This document shows, piece after piece, positions 16,811-25,704 of a stretch of 64,000 nucleotides of DNA. Made by a program: the position numbers and the translations under genes. The notes under the pieces are model-generated. The model did not search any database. It was given only the letters and a program-made list of their open reading frames with translations, and was not told where the DNA came from. Every line of letters begins with the position of its first letter. Position 1 is the first letter of the stretch. Source of the DNA: an uncultured Flavobacteriaceae bacterium. Lineage in GTDB: Bacteria > Bacteroidota > Bacteroidia > Flavobacteriales > Flavobacteriaceae. The stretch covers positions 124,001-188,000 of the forward strand of contig CANLUH010000002.1 in NCBI GenBank assembly GCA_947494205.1. Direction: 5' to 3'.

Positions 16811-17141
16811 ATATCTAAAAGGGTCTTCTATATTAGAGTCTGTAATAGCCATAACCATTATATCGGTATGTATATTAGTAGGATTTACAATTTATATAAA
16901 TGTGGCCAAACGAAATGCACCGTTAGCCTATTATAAAGCAATGCAAACTATAGAATTATTAACACAGCAAACTATAGACACTAAAGATTACGAAATAGAT
17001 AGTTACGAATACGAAAATTATACCATTACTAAAGATGTAAATGTAAAAGAAGAAGAGCGAGTAGTAGAGCTAGAATGGATTATTAAAACGGCTAAAAAAG
17101 ATTATAGTGTAAGAAAAATAATTCCGTATGGTTATGAATAA
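16788..17141 (+). CDS. Minor pseudopilin, GspI/GspJ-like (117 aa)
   Basis: Has a type IV prepilin signal: basic leader MLVLKRFKYLKG, then cleavage before SSILE with Glu at +5 and a hydrophobic helix (SVIAITIISVCILVGFTIYI). ATG 16788 is chosen because it gives a normal short leader; the in-frame ATG at 16743 lies deep within the upstream gene. The globular part is small, like GspI or GspH. Start and stop overlap both neighbours, indicating translational coupling within the secretion operon. Confidence 0.8.
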   Translation: MLVLKRFKYLKGSSILESVIAITIISVCILVGFTIYINVAKRNAPLAYYKAMQTIELLTQQTIDTKDYEIDSYEYENYTITKDVNVKEEERVVELEWIIKTAKKDYSVRKIIPYGYE

Positions 17142-17613
17142 GCAATTAAAAGGGTTTACCATAACAGAAGCATTAATTAGTATGCTAATACTTAGTATTA
17201 TTATAAGCCTAAGTTATTTAATGTTTAATGTCTTTAATAGACAAATGCAATTGTTTGAAAAAGAGAACACAGAAATATTACAATACAATCTGTTAAACAA
17301 AACCATTAAATACGATATTAATACAGCGCATACATTTAGTATAGAGAATAATACAATACAATTAAATAAATATGATGACTCTAGGGTAACATATCGCTTA
17401 GAAAAGACACTTATATTAAGACAGAAAAACGAAAGTATAGACAGTTTTAAATTAACTGTTGAAAATTATAAAATTTTTGAATTAGAAACTCAGAATAAAA
17501 CCAAACGATTAGATCTAGATTTAATTGTTTTAAATGAAAAAATTTCAAACCATTATTTTTTACAAGAAAATGATGCAGACCGAATAAACAAAAAGTATTT
17601 TAATGAAGATTGA
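17128..17613 (+). CDS. Minor pseudopilin, GspJ/GspH-like (161 aa)
   Basis: The prepilin motif LKG, cleavage, FTITEALISMLIL gives Phe at +1 and Glu at +5, followed by a hydrophobic helix and a soluble domain. Two start codons are possible (17128 and 17134); both lie within the end of the previous gene. Together with its neighbours it would form the short periplasmic pseudopilus. The specific class (H, I or J) cannot be settled by eye. Confidence 0.82.
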   Translation: MVMNKQLKGFTITEALISMLILSIIISLSYLMFNVFNRQMQLFEKENTEILQYNLLNKTIKYDINTAHTFSIENNTIQLNKYDDSRVTYRLEKTLILRQKNESIDSFKLTVENYKIFELETQNKTKRLDLDLIVLNEKISNHYFLQENDADRINKKYFNED

Positions 17614-18727
17614 TGTTAGTTCATACACACAAGAACGCAGCAAAAAAGAAGGACAGCAAATTAATTTAAAATTTGATACTTCTTTTTTAAAACGTTTTCC
17701 AGATAAGCAAAAAGAAGACTTTTACAGAGAGTTTTCTACGCTTATTAAAGCCAGTGTGGACTTTAATCAAGCCTTAACCATATTAACAGGGCAGCAAAAA
17801 TCTAAATATATACGTTCGGTTTACAAAGAAATAAACGATGCAGTAGTAAAAGGAAAACCATTGCACGAAACCATACAAAGCTATCCGTTTTTCTCTCCTT
17901 ATGAATATTATAGTATTAAAATAGGGGAAGAAACAAGACGCTTACCAGAAATCTTTGATCAGCTACAAAAGTTCTATACACGAAAAATTAAAATGAAACG
18001 TCAAATAGTTTCTGTATTAGCTTATCCAGTATTTGTATTACTTATAACATTTGCAGTATTATACTTTATGCTAAACTATGTAGTGCCAATGTTTGCCGAT
18101 GTATTTCAGCAATTTGGAAAAGAGCTACCAGAAATTACAAAATTTGTAGTTAAGCTGTCAGAGAATTTTAGTACCATAGCATCAATAGTAGGTATAGTTT
18201 TACTATCACTATTTTTAATGCAACGATTGCTTAGAAACAACGAACAATACAAATCCTTAATAGCATCCTTAATTTTAAAAATACCTTATTTTGGTAAACT
18301 GGTTCAAAAAATATATTTAGCCAGATTTTGCCAGTCATTAAGTCTTTTACTTTCAGCTAAAACACCATTAATAACAGCTTTAGAGTTAACAGAAAAAATG
18401 ATAACATTTTATCCATTAAAAAAGGCGCTGGCGAGTAGTAAAAAAGATATTTTAAAAGGAGAAACATTAACTAATAGTTTAAAAAAGCATAGTCTTTTTA
18501 CATCAAAAATAGTTTCGTTAACATCTATAGGAGAGCAGATTAATGAATTAGATAAAATGTACGATGGATTGGCAAATCAATACAATGAAGATATAGATCA
18601 TTCCACAAAAATGATAGGAACAATATTAGAGCCTTTAATGATTTTAATAATAGGAGGGATTGTCGGTTTTATAATGGTAGCTATGTATTCACCACTATTC
18701 AACCTAAGTAAGATTATAGAAAACTAA
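17603..18727 (+). CDS. gspF: Type II secretion/type IV pilus inner-membrane platform protein GspF/PilC-like (374 aa)
   Basis: Two T2SSF domains. The first is at about residues 38-160 (FYREFSTLIKASVDFNQAL), followed by membrane segments around 133-160 and 185-205. The second is at about 240-360 (LARFCQSLSLLLSAKTPL), and the terminal helix is preceded by GTILEPLMILIIGGIVGFIM. Length and order are normal for GspF/PilC. It anchors the assembly ATPase in the inner membrane. It overlaps the upstream pseudopilin gene by 11 bp. Confidence 0.95.
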   Translation: MKIDVSSYTQERSKKEGQQINLKFDTSFLKRFPDKQKEDFYREFSTLIKASVDFNQALTILTGQQKSKYIRSVYKEINDAVVKGKPLHETIQSYPFFSPYEYYSIKIGEETRRLPEIFDQLQKFYTRKIKMKRQIVSVLAYPVFVLLITFAVLYFMLNYVVPMFADVFQQFGKELPEITKFVVKLSENFSTIASIVGIVLLSLFLMQRLLRNNEQYKSLIASLILKIPYFGKLVQKIYLARFCQSLSLLLSAKTPLITALELTEKMITFYPLKKALASSKKDILKGETLTNSLKKHSLFTSKIVSLTSIGEQINELDKMYDGLANQYNEDIDHSTKMIGTILEPLMILIIGGIVGFIMVAMYSPLFNLSKIIEN

Positions 18728-18750
18728 TAAAAATAAGACCTTAGATAGTA

Positions 18751-18758
18751 TATATTTG
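18751..18758 (+). promoter_or_regulatory. Internal -7 box TATATTTG before the GspG-like gene
   Basis: A perfect TAnnTTTG box lies in the only sizeable gap inside the secretion operon (72 bp), 42 bases before the ATG at 18800. No clear -33 element is seen. It fits an extra promoter raising expression of the pseudopilin, which is needed in excess. Confidence 0.45.
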
Positions 18759-18799
18759 TAGGATAAAACAACATAATTAACTGTATTATAAATTAAACA

Positions 18800-19222
18800 A
18801 TGAAAATGATAAAGACAAAACAAAAGAAACACCATTTAAAGGCGTATTCTCTATCCGAAATTTTAATAGTACTCTGTATTATTGGAATACTAATTTACCT
18901 TGTATTGCCAAGTCAAGCACCAGTGGTGGCCATGGCTAAAGCAACCGAAGCAAAAAACATGCTAACCATGGTACATAGTTTAGAGAAAAACCATTTTTAC
19001 AGACACTCAAGATACTCTGCAGATTTAAAAGAAATTAATTTCGAACAAGTAGCAACAATTGCAGAAGGCGGACAAGCTGTGTACAAAATAACTATAACAG
19101 AAGCTTCTATAAATGGATTTAAGGCGACAGCAACATCACTTCAAGATTTCGATGGAGATGGCATCTATAATACGTGGCAAATTGACCAAAACAGAGAATT
19201 AAAAGAAATAATTAAGGACTAA
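18800..19222 (+). CDS. gspG: Major pseudopilin, GspG-like (140 aa)
   Basis: Basic leader with many Lys and His, cleavage after Ala (KA, then YSLSE, Glu at +5), then the helix ILIVLCIIGILIYLVLPS. The region after the helix, ATEAKNMLTMVHSLEKNHFY followed by RYSADLKEI, resembles the GspG/PilA-type core in which residues after the helix organise the subunit. A conserved-looking DFDGDGIYNTW segment near the C-terminus could bind calcium as in GspG. It follows GspF and precedes the prepilin peptidase. Confidence 0.85.
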   Translation: MKMIKTKQKKHHLKAYSLSEILIVLCIIGILIYLVLPSQAPVVAMAKATEAKNMLTMVHSLEKNHFYRHSRYSADLKEINFEQVATIAEGGQAVYKITITEASINGFKATATSLQDFDGDGIYNTWQIDQNRELKEIIKD

Positions 19223-19223
19223 T

Positions 19224-19706
19224 TTGGAGCTTTATATCGCTATTTCTACTTTGGCAATTGTGTTACTGTTTGTAATCATTCAAGATTTAAAAAACAGAAG
19301 CATACATATTATCTTGCCAATTTTAATTTTTAGTATCGCAGGAGTTATAAATTACCTTTCTGTTGATCTTAACTTTAAAGCTATAGCCTATAATTCTGCA
19401 TTTGTTCTAGTAAACATATTAGGTATCGTTATTTACTTTTCAATAAAAAATAAAGCATTAATAAATCCCATAGATACAGCTTTGGGAATGGGAGACGTTG
19501 TTTTCTTTATCGCAATAACTCCATTATTTAGTTTTAGAACCTATATACTGTTTTTTATCGCAGGATTAATATTCTCGTTAATTGCACATGGTATATCTAC
19601 AGTATTTGAAAAAAGTAAAACCATACCATTAGCGGGCTATTTAGCACTGTTTTTAATTCTTAATTTATTAGTAAAACACGTATTAAAAATTGATTTAATA
19701 TTTTGA
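19224..19706 (+). CDS. Prepilin peptidase, A24 aspartic family, short form (160 aa)
   Basis: Integral membrane protease that would cleave the pseudopilin leaders encoded alongside. Both aspartates are recognisable: Asp in VIIQDLKNRSIH (near residue 22) and Asp in GMGDVVFF (near 91), the GxGD hallmark. It contains only the peptidase domain, without the N-terminal methyltransferase/zinc domain of PilD, which explains its 160-residue length. The TTG start lies 2 bp after the GspG stop, and its end overlaps the GspE start. Confidence 0.88.
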   Translation: MELYIAISTLAIVLLFVIIQDLKNRSIHIILPILIFSIAGVINYLSVDLNFKAIAYNSAFVLVNILGIVIYFSIKNKALINPIDTALGMGDVVFFIAITPLFSFRTYILFFIAGLIFSLIAHGISTVFEKSKTIPLAGYLALFLILNLLVKHVLKIDLIF

Positions 19707-21115
19707 AAAACGGCAATAACATACAATCCTTAAATTTAAGTGTGGCTCTGCAACAATCTATAAGTTCGGAGATTGCTAATCATTTTTTAGTAATTCCTAA
19801 AACAGTAGAAGAGAGTACATGTACATTTTTTATAGATGAAGGAAGCGCGAGTCAATTAAACAGTATAAAAGAAGAACTTAAACTAATATTAGACAAAACT
19901 ATTGTTTTAGAGCCAGTAACTTCATCATTAATACGCCAAGCATTAGCAACGTATTATAGAACGAATGATAGTAAACCGAAGTTAGTCTCCTATGGAAATG
20001 ATTTTTTAGAAGAGTTAATTTTCGAAGCAAAACATATTAGTGCTAGTGATATACACATAGAAATCTATGAAGAAGACGTAAGAGTGCGTTTACGAATAGA
20101 TGGACATTTAATAGAAAAGAATCACATAAAAAAAGACTATTATCTAGAGCTTATTAATCAAATAAAGATTAAATCTAATTTAGACATTACAGAGAAACGT
20201 TTGCCACAAGATGGTAGGATAGAATACGACGATTTCGATGTTAGGGTATCTATTTTACCAACACACCATGGCGAAAAAGTGGTGATGAGAATTTTAGGTA
20301 GAGATGCCTCTCATTTAGATATTAACCAACTCGGGTTTTTAGATCAAGAATTAGCGCTCTATTTAGAAGCCGTTAAAAAAACAAACGGTATCGTTTTAAT
20401 TAGTGGACCAACAGGATCTGGTAAAACAACCACACTATATGGGACATTAAAATATTTAAACGATATAAAACGTAATATTGTAACTGTAGAAGATCCTATA
20501 GAATACACCCTAAAAGGAATTAACCAAGTACAGCTAAAAGAAGATATAGGTTTAACATTTTCGTCTGCTTTACGTTCCTTTTTACGTCAAGACCCAGACA
20601 TTATTATGTTAGGGGAGATACGAGACGGAGAAACAGCACAAATGGCTATTAGAGCTTCGCTTACAGGACACTTGGTGTTATCAACAATACATACTAATTC
20701 TGCGACAGGAACCATTTCTAGATTAATAGATATGGGTGTGCCACCATTTTTAATTGCCGAAACTATAAATATATCTGTAGCACAGCGTTTAGTAAGAACA
20801 TTGTGCAATACATGTAAAACCGAAATGCCTTTTGATGAAGCCGATTTACCACACTCTTTTGTAATGCCAACACCATTACAAACACATCATATTGCTAAAG
20901 GGTGCGACCAATGTTATCATACAGGCTACAGAGGAAGGCGCGCTATTTACGAGATATTACCAATTAACAGAGATGTAGCAGAAGCTATAAAACAAAACAA
21001 ACTAGAACAAACTAACTTTATTAACGATAATAGATTATCAGATAAGGCCTTCGCATTGCTATCCGAAGGGTTAACCTCATTAGATGAAATTTATCCAATG
21101 CTTATAAACTCATAA
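19703..21115 (+). CDS. gspE: Type II secretion/pilus assembly ATPase GspE/PilB-like (470 aa)
   Basis: Hexameric cytoplasmic ATPase that drives pseudopilus assembly. Visible motifs are Walker A GPTGSGKT at 235-242 (Lys241), the Asp box TVEDPIEY at 261-268, Walker B LGEIRD at 303-308 and the His box TGHLVLSTIHTN at 321-332. There are two zinc-binding CxxC pairs, C368/C371 and C401/C404, the latter followed by the GYRGRRAIYEIL signature. The N-terminal domain is shorter than in classical GspE. The TTG start overlaps the stop of the peptidase gene (TTGA), indicating coupling. Confidence 0.96.
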   Translation: MKNGNNIQSLNLSVALQQSISSEIANHFLVIPKTVEESTCTFFIDEGSASQLNSIKEELKLILDKTIVLEPVTSSLIRQALATYYRTNDSKPKLVSYGNDFLEELIFEAKHISASDIHIEIYEEDVRVRLRIDGHLIEKNHIKKDYYLELINQIKIKSNLDITEKRLPQDGRIEYDDFDVRVSILPTHHGEKVVMRILGRDASHLDINQLGFLDQELALYLEAVKKTNGIVLISGPTGSGKTTTLYGTLKYLNDIKRNIVTVEDPIEYTLKGINQVQLKEDIGLTFSSALRSFLRQDPDIIMLGEIRDGETAQMAIRASLTGHLVLSTIHTNSATGTISRLIDMGVPPFLIAETINISVAQRLVRTLCNTCKTEMPFDEADLPHSFVMPTPLQTHHIAKGCDQCYHTGYRGRRAIYEILPINRDVAEAIKQNKLEQTNFINDNRLSDKAFALLSEGLTSLDEIYPMLINS

Positions 21116-21117
21116 CA

Positions 21118-23046
21118 ATGCTCAAAAAATATATACTATTATCCTTTCTATTATGTGTATTTAGTCTAGGCTATTCGCAAACAGATGTAACTCAGTTTGA
21201 GAAAGAACTGGAAACACTTTCGGAAACTAGAAAAGGCCTAAATGAAGAAGTTAGAATAGATTTAGCTGGCCTAACACTATACGATTTTATTACTACGCTT
21301 GCAGGAGAGCATAAACTAAATGTAAGTGTAGACAATCAATTAAATGAGATGGTAACGGGGAATTTTTTCGATATTCCTATAAAACAAGTTTTTCTGTTTT
21401 TAATAAAAAGATACAATTTAGAGGCTAGTATTTCTAATACGATTATAGAGTTTAATAAAAAGAAAGAAGAAGTTGTTGTTATACCTCCAAAACCACCTAA
21501 AAAAATAGATGTTAGTTTTAATAATCAAAACAAATTTTTATCGGTAAAACTTAAAAATGATTCGTTGCCAAGAGTTGCGCAAGCTATTACAGATGTGTCA
21601 CAACGCAATATTGTTTTAGCACCAAATGTAAAAACAGAAAAAGTGTCTTCTTATATAGTAAACAGACCTTTTGATCAAGTTATGGAGATGTTAGCCAAGT
21701 CTAACGGTTTGCTATTGACTAAAGATGAAAATGATAATTATTTTCTAGAGAAGGACGAAACTCCCAAAGATAACGGGAAAGCAACAACTACAAACCCAAG
21801 ACGAGGAGGCCGAAGAGGACAAACGAATACCAATGCGAACCAAGGACAACCTGGAAGTTTTGAGTTAGAAATAGACGAACAAGGATTTTTAAGTGTTAAA
21901 GCTTTCGATGGTGATGCTACAGATATGCTAACCGATGCAGCAAATAAACTTAATATTAATTTAATTATGTACGATAAGCCAGAAGGGGTAAAGACAACCT
22001 TAATGGCGAGCGGTATTACTTTCGAAGATTTATTAAGCCATTTACTTAAAGGCGAGAAGTACACTTACAAAAAAACTGAAGACTTATACTTGGTCGGTGA
22101 GCATAATACTTCTGGATTACACACTACAGAATTAGTACAATTAGAAAACAGATCTATAGAATTAGTAGAAGAGTCATTGCCTAAAGAAATAACAGAAGGT
22201 TTAGAACATAAAGAAATTAAAGAATTAAATGGTTTTGTTGTCTCTGGCTCTAAAGCTCAAATAGAACGATTTAAAGATTTTATTAGAGAGATAGACCGTG
22301 TTGTACCAGTAGTACAAATAGAAGTTATTATTGTACAATATCAGAAATCTTACGAAATCCAAACAGGATTACAAGCAGGTTTAGACAGCCAATCTAGAAC
22401 AACTTCAGGCGTGTTGTTTCCTACAGGAGATGTCGCTTTAAATTCTACATCTGTAAATGGATTAATAGATGCTTTTAACGGCTTAGGTATTGTGAAACTT
22501 GGGAAAGTAACAAAAAACTTCTATTTAAATTTACAAGCGTTAGAAAACAACTCATTAATTAAACTATCCTCTACACCAAAATTAGTAACCCTAAACGGTC
22601 ATGAGGCAAAGTCATCTATAGGAGAAACAAGTTACTATTTCGAGCAACAAAACCAGATAGTAAATAGTGGTGTTAATAATAATTTTTTACAAAGTGGAAG
22701 ATGGCAGTCTACAGAAGCAAATCTTAGTATAACTATTACACCACATGTATCTAAAGACGAAAACGTAACCTTAACCATAGGCGTAGAGAAAAGCTCGTTC
22801 TTAGGAAGAGCAGGAGAGAATGCACCTCCAGGAAAAGCGACCCAAAAATTTGAATCTATGGTACGTGTAAAAAATAACGAAATGGTATTGTTAGGTGGAC
22901 TAGACGAGTTAGAAAACGAAAACTCTGGTACAGGGACACCATTTTTCTCTAGAATACCAGTAATAAAATGGTTTTTTAGTAGTCGTAAAAAACGTAAAGA
23001 AAAAAATAAATTACACATATTCATTAAACCAACAGTAACGTATTAA
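21118..23046 (+). CDS. gspD: Secretin GspD/PilQ-like (642 aa)
   Basis: Outer-membrane secretin. A signal peptide (about 1-21, ending GYSQ) is followed by repeated STN/N-type ring domains around 45-110, 135-210 and 245-325. A low-complexity Arg/Gly/Asn linker lies at about 219-245. The C-terminal secretin domain has STPKLVTLNGHEAKSSIGE, the V-L-L-G-G-L region and the closing RIPVIKWFF element. It ends with a beta-type IFIKPTV tail and has no obvious S-domain, so a pilotin is not evident. It starts 2 bp after GspE and its stop overlaps the next start (TAATG). Confidence 0.93.
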   Translation: MLKKYILLSFLLCVFSLGYSQTDVTQFEKELETLSETRKGLNEEVRIDLAGLTLYDFITTLAGEHKLNVSVDNQLNEMVTGNFFDIPIKQVFLFLIKRYNLEASISNTIIEFNKKKEEVVVIPPKPPKKIDVSFNNQNKFLSVKLKNDSLPRVAQAITDVSQRNIVLAPNVKTEKVSSYIVNRPFDQVMEMLAKSNGLLLTKDENDNYFLEKDETPKDNGKATTTNPRRGGRRGQTNTNANQGQPGSFELEIDEQGFLSVKAFDGDATDMLTDAANKLNINLIMYDKPEGVKTTLMASGITFEDLLSHLLKGEKYTYKKTEDLYLVGEHNTSGLHTTELVQLENRSIELVEESLPKEITEGLEHKEIKELNGFVVSGSKAQIERFKDFIREIDRVVPVVQIEVIIVQYQKSYEIQTGLQAGLDSQSRTTSGVLFPTGDVALNSTSVNGLIDAFNGLGIVKLGKVTKNFYLNLQALENNSLIKLSSTPKLVTLNGHEAKSSIGETSYYFEQQNQIVNSGVNNNFLQSGRWQSTEANLSITITPHVSKDENVTLTIGVEKSSFLGRAGENAPPGKATQKFESMVRVKNNEMVLLGGLDELENENSGTGTPFFSRIPVIKWFFSSRKKRKEKNKLHIFIKPTVTY

Positions 23047-24230
23047 TGCTAGATAAGGTTAAAAATATATTTAATTTAGAACGTAATTTTTACGTTGTTG
23101 GTGTCTCTAATAGGGAAAGTGCGTTAAGCTATACGCTATTAACTATTGCATTAGAAAATGAAGAACTTAAAGTTGAAGATAGGTTTACTGCTAACGATTT
23201 AAGTGAGGATTTTTTAGAAAGGCTATCTAAAGATTACCCTGTATTATTATATGTAGAAGGCGATACTATTATTAATAAAGTTGTAGAGAATAAAGTGGGC
23301 TATAGAAATAGCTTAATCTTTAAAGCCAACCCTGAAGATTTTTATTTTTACGAATACCACCAAGGTAATAACGTTTATGCCTCAGTATCTAGAAAAGCAA
23401 GTATAAATGCATACATAGATGCTATAGAGGAGCAAGGTCGTTTTGTGTTTAATGTCGCTTTTGGACCTTTTGTAATGGCTAACCTATTACCATTAATAAA
23501 AGACTATTCAGCCATTACATCAAAACATTATAATTTAGATTTAGAAGATGGTAACGTTGTAGACTTTCAAAATAAAACAGAAACAAATCAACGTTTCAAG
23601 ATTAACGATGAAACCTTTAAAGAAAGTGAAGTTCCTTTATTAGCGACATTTTTTAATCATAAATATCCAAGTAATGCAATAGAAGTAGACGTTAAAGATT
23701 TTAGCACGAATACTTCAGAATTTAAATTTAAAAAATGGTTTAAAATAGCAGGTTTTTTTGCACTTGGGCTTTTGCTAACCTCTCTATTAGCAGATTACTT
23801 TTTAAATGATTACTACAAAGAACAAGCAGAGTTAAAGAGTATTAGTTATAATAGCTCTCAGCTTATTCTACAGGATATTAATAAGCTAAAAGAAGAAGTT
23901 AATCTGAAAGAAAAAATATTATTAGATAATAGAATTAATAATAAAAATTTTGTAACAAAATACATTTCAGAATTAAGTAACTCTGTCTCTAATGATATTA
24001 CATTAAAAACGATAGCAGTTTTTCCAAATTTGAAAAAAGTAAGGAAAAATGAGAAAATTAATTTTAACTCTAATACTATTATTGTTGAAGGAGAAGCGAC
24101 TAGAGATGATGGTTTTAATGCTTGGGTAAAGCAATTAGATTATTTTGAATGGATTAAAGCTTTTGAAATAATAGAATACAATCAAACGAACAATAAAACA
24201 AATACATTTAAAATAGAAATAAAATTATAA
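23046..24230 (+). CDS. Inner-membrane assembly protein, GspL/PilM-PilN-like (394 aa)
   Basis: About 230 cytoplasmic residues with no signal peptide, one membrane helix at about 231-253 (WFKIAGFFALGLLLTSLLAD), then a coiled coil and a small periplasmic domain. This is the topology of GspL, or of PilM fused to PilN. The C-terminal domain (VSNDITLKTIAVFPNL, then VEGEATRDDGFNAWVKQL) resembles the fimbrial-assembly PilN fold. Sequence identity to any named family is too weak to see by eye, so assignment rests on topology and gene position between GspD and the GspM-like gene. Confidence 0.68.
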   Translation: MLDKVKNIFNLERNFYVVGVSNRESALSYTLLTIALENEELKVEDRFTANDLSEDFLERLSKDYPVLLYVEGDTIINKVVENKVGYRNSLIFKANPEDFYFYEYHQGNNVYASVSRKASINAYIDAIEEQGRFVFNVAFGPFVMANLLPLIKDYSAITSKHYNLDLEDGNVVDFQNKTETNQRFKINDETFKESEVPLLATFFNHKYPSNAIEVDVKDFSTNTSEFKFKKWFKIAGFFALGLLLTSLLADYFLNDYYKEQAELKSISYNSSQLILQDINKLKEEVNLKEKILLDNRINNKNFVTKYISELSNSVSNDITLKTIAVFPNLKKVRKNEKINFNSNTIIVEGEATRDDGFNAWVKQLDYFEWIKAFEIIEYNQTNNKTNTFKIEIKL

Positions 24231-24758
24231 GTGTTTAACAATCTAACATATAAGAAAAAGTTTTTTATTCTGCTAGTAGGCTTCCTATTCATATCTATAG
24301 GAGCTTATAATAAAAAAATACGCGATACTTTAATAGCAAGAAAAGAATATAAAACAATAGAAAAACAACTGGTTAATAGCGATCAATCTTATAATTTACT
24401 ATTTAGTCTTCAAGATCAAGTAAAAGGATTAGATAATATAATAGGAGGAAACAATTTAAGACCAGAATTGGTACAACCTAGTATTTTAAATTTTATTACT
24501 AAACAAGATCAAAATGTAAATGTAGTATCTATAGAAGATGTACATACCTTTTTTGATACCGAATTTAAAATTTACTCTAATCAAATTACAGTAGAAGGCG
24601 CATATAACAACCTTGTAGAATTGTTATATGCTATAGAAAAAGAATATAAAGCTTCTAGAATAGTAAGTACAAAATTATATTCTAAAAAGAATTACCAAAC
24701 TAAAACAACAAAACTGTATTTAAAAATAATATTACAGAATTATGAAAAAAATAAATAG
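24231..24758 (+). CDS. GspM/PilO-like bitopic protein (175 aa)
   Basis: Short cytoplasmic N-terminus, one membrane helix (about residues 10-26), a coiled-coil stretch and a periplasmic domain with ferredoxin-like spacing, as in GspM and PilO. The GTG start directly follows the preceding stop. GspL/PilN and GspM/PilO usually form a heterodimer, which fits the gene order. Its end overlaps the lipoprotein gene by 17 bp. Assignment is from size, topology and context. Confidence 0.65.
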   Translation: MFNNLTYKKKFFILLVGFLFISIGAYNKKIRDTLIARKEYKTIEKQLVNSDQSYNLLFSLQDQVKGLDNIIGGNNLRPELVQPSILNFITKQDQNVNVVSIEDVHTFFDTEFKIYSNQITVEGAYNNLVELLYAIEKEYKASRIVSTKLYSKKNYQTKTTKLYLKIILQNYEKNK

Positions 24759-25704
24759 AGCCTTTGCCATTTTTGCATTATTAGGATTAACCTATGCTTG
24801 CGATGACGTATTAGAAGAAGACATTACAGACGATATTATGCAGATTATTGCACCAACTGAAGGTACCGTAATTGAAGGTAATACAGCAAACTTTTCGTGG
24901 GTAAATTTAGATGGTGCAGACGAATATAGAATACAAATAGCCAATAGTACGCAAAGTATTATTGTAGACTCTTTAGTAACAGGTACATCTTTTAACTACA
25001 CTATTAACCCAGGCGCATACAATTGGCGTATAAAAGGTGTTAATTTTGCTTACGAAACCGCTTACACGTTTCCTAGTAACTTTACTGTAGAAGCTTCAGA
25101 AGATTTAAGCATGCAGACAGTAGCATTATCTACACCAACAGATAACCTGTATACTAATAATGATTCGTTTATTTTTACATGGGGAACCATTGTAACAGCA
25201 GAAAGTTATACTTTCGAACTTATAAAAAACGACGGAGGAGAGCAAACAGTAGTAGGACCAATAACTGGTATTACAACAGGGAATTACAGTGTTAGTGATG
25301 CTTCTGTTTTCGATGTAGATGCAGAATATATTTGGAAAGTAAAAGCAGTAAATACAACTTCTGAAACCTTAAACTCACAACGTACGCTATTTATAGACAG
25401 AGTAGCACCAAATCAACCAACATTAGTATCTCCAGACGATGCCGATACTACAACCGATTTAACAAACACGTTTACTTGGGCTAATGGAACCGATACTGGG
25501 AATTTACAAACTGAGATTACTAATACCATAGAAATAGCTTCAGATGTTAATTTTAATACTATTATTGAAACTGCACAAACAACTAATAACACACACCAAT
25601 ATACTTTTGCTACAGTAGGTACTTATTATTGGAGAGTAAAAGCAACAGATGCTGCAGCTAATGCTAGCGATAATAGTACGGTACGATCTATAGAAGTTCA
25701 ATAA
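24742..25704 (+). CDS. Lipoprotein with three fibronectin-III-like repeats (320 aa)
   Basis: A lipobox with Cys20 (LTYAC) indicates a lipoprotein. The rest consists of three ~90-residue beta-sandwich repeats, each ending in a tryptophan strand: YNWRIKGVN, YIWKVKAVN and YYWRVKATD. The gene is embedded in the secretion operon, overlapping the GspM-like gene and abutting the GspC-like gene. It may be a secretin-associated or surface-exposed component, for example a pilotin substitute or effector. Not a known Gsp family. Confidence 0.75.
   Translation: MKKINRAFAIFALLGLTYACDDVLEEDITDDIMQIIAPTEGTVIEGNTANFSWVNLDGADEYRIQIANSTQSIIVDSLVTGTSFNYTINPGAYNWRIKGVNFAYETAYTFPSNFTVEASEDLSMQTVALSTPTDNLYTNNDSFIFTWGTIVTAESYTFELIKNDGGEQTVVGPITGITTGNYSVSDASVFDVDAEYIWKVKAVNTTSETLNSQRTLFIDRVAPNQPTLVSPDDADTTTDLTNTFTWANGTDTGNLQTEITNTIEIASDVNFNTIIETAQTTNNTHQYTFATVGTYYWRVKATDAAANASDNSTVRSIEVQ

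Noticed and set aside
21738..23024. Two antisense open frames of 108 and 129 residues within the secretin gene
   Set aside because: Both are shadows of the secretin coding strand with no family features.
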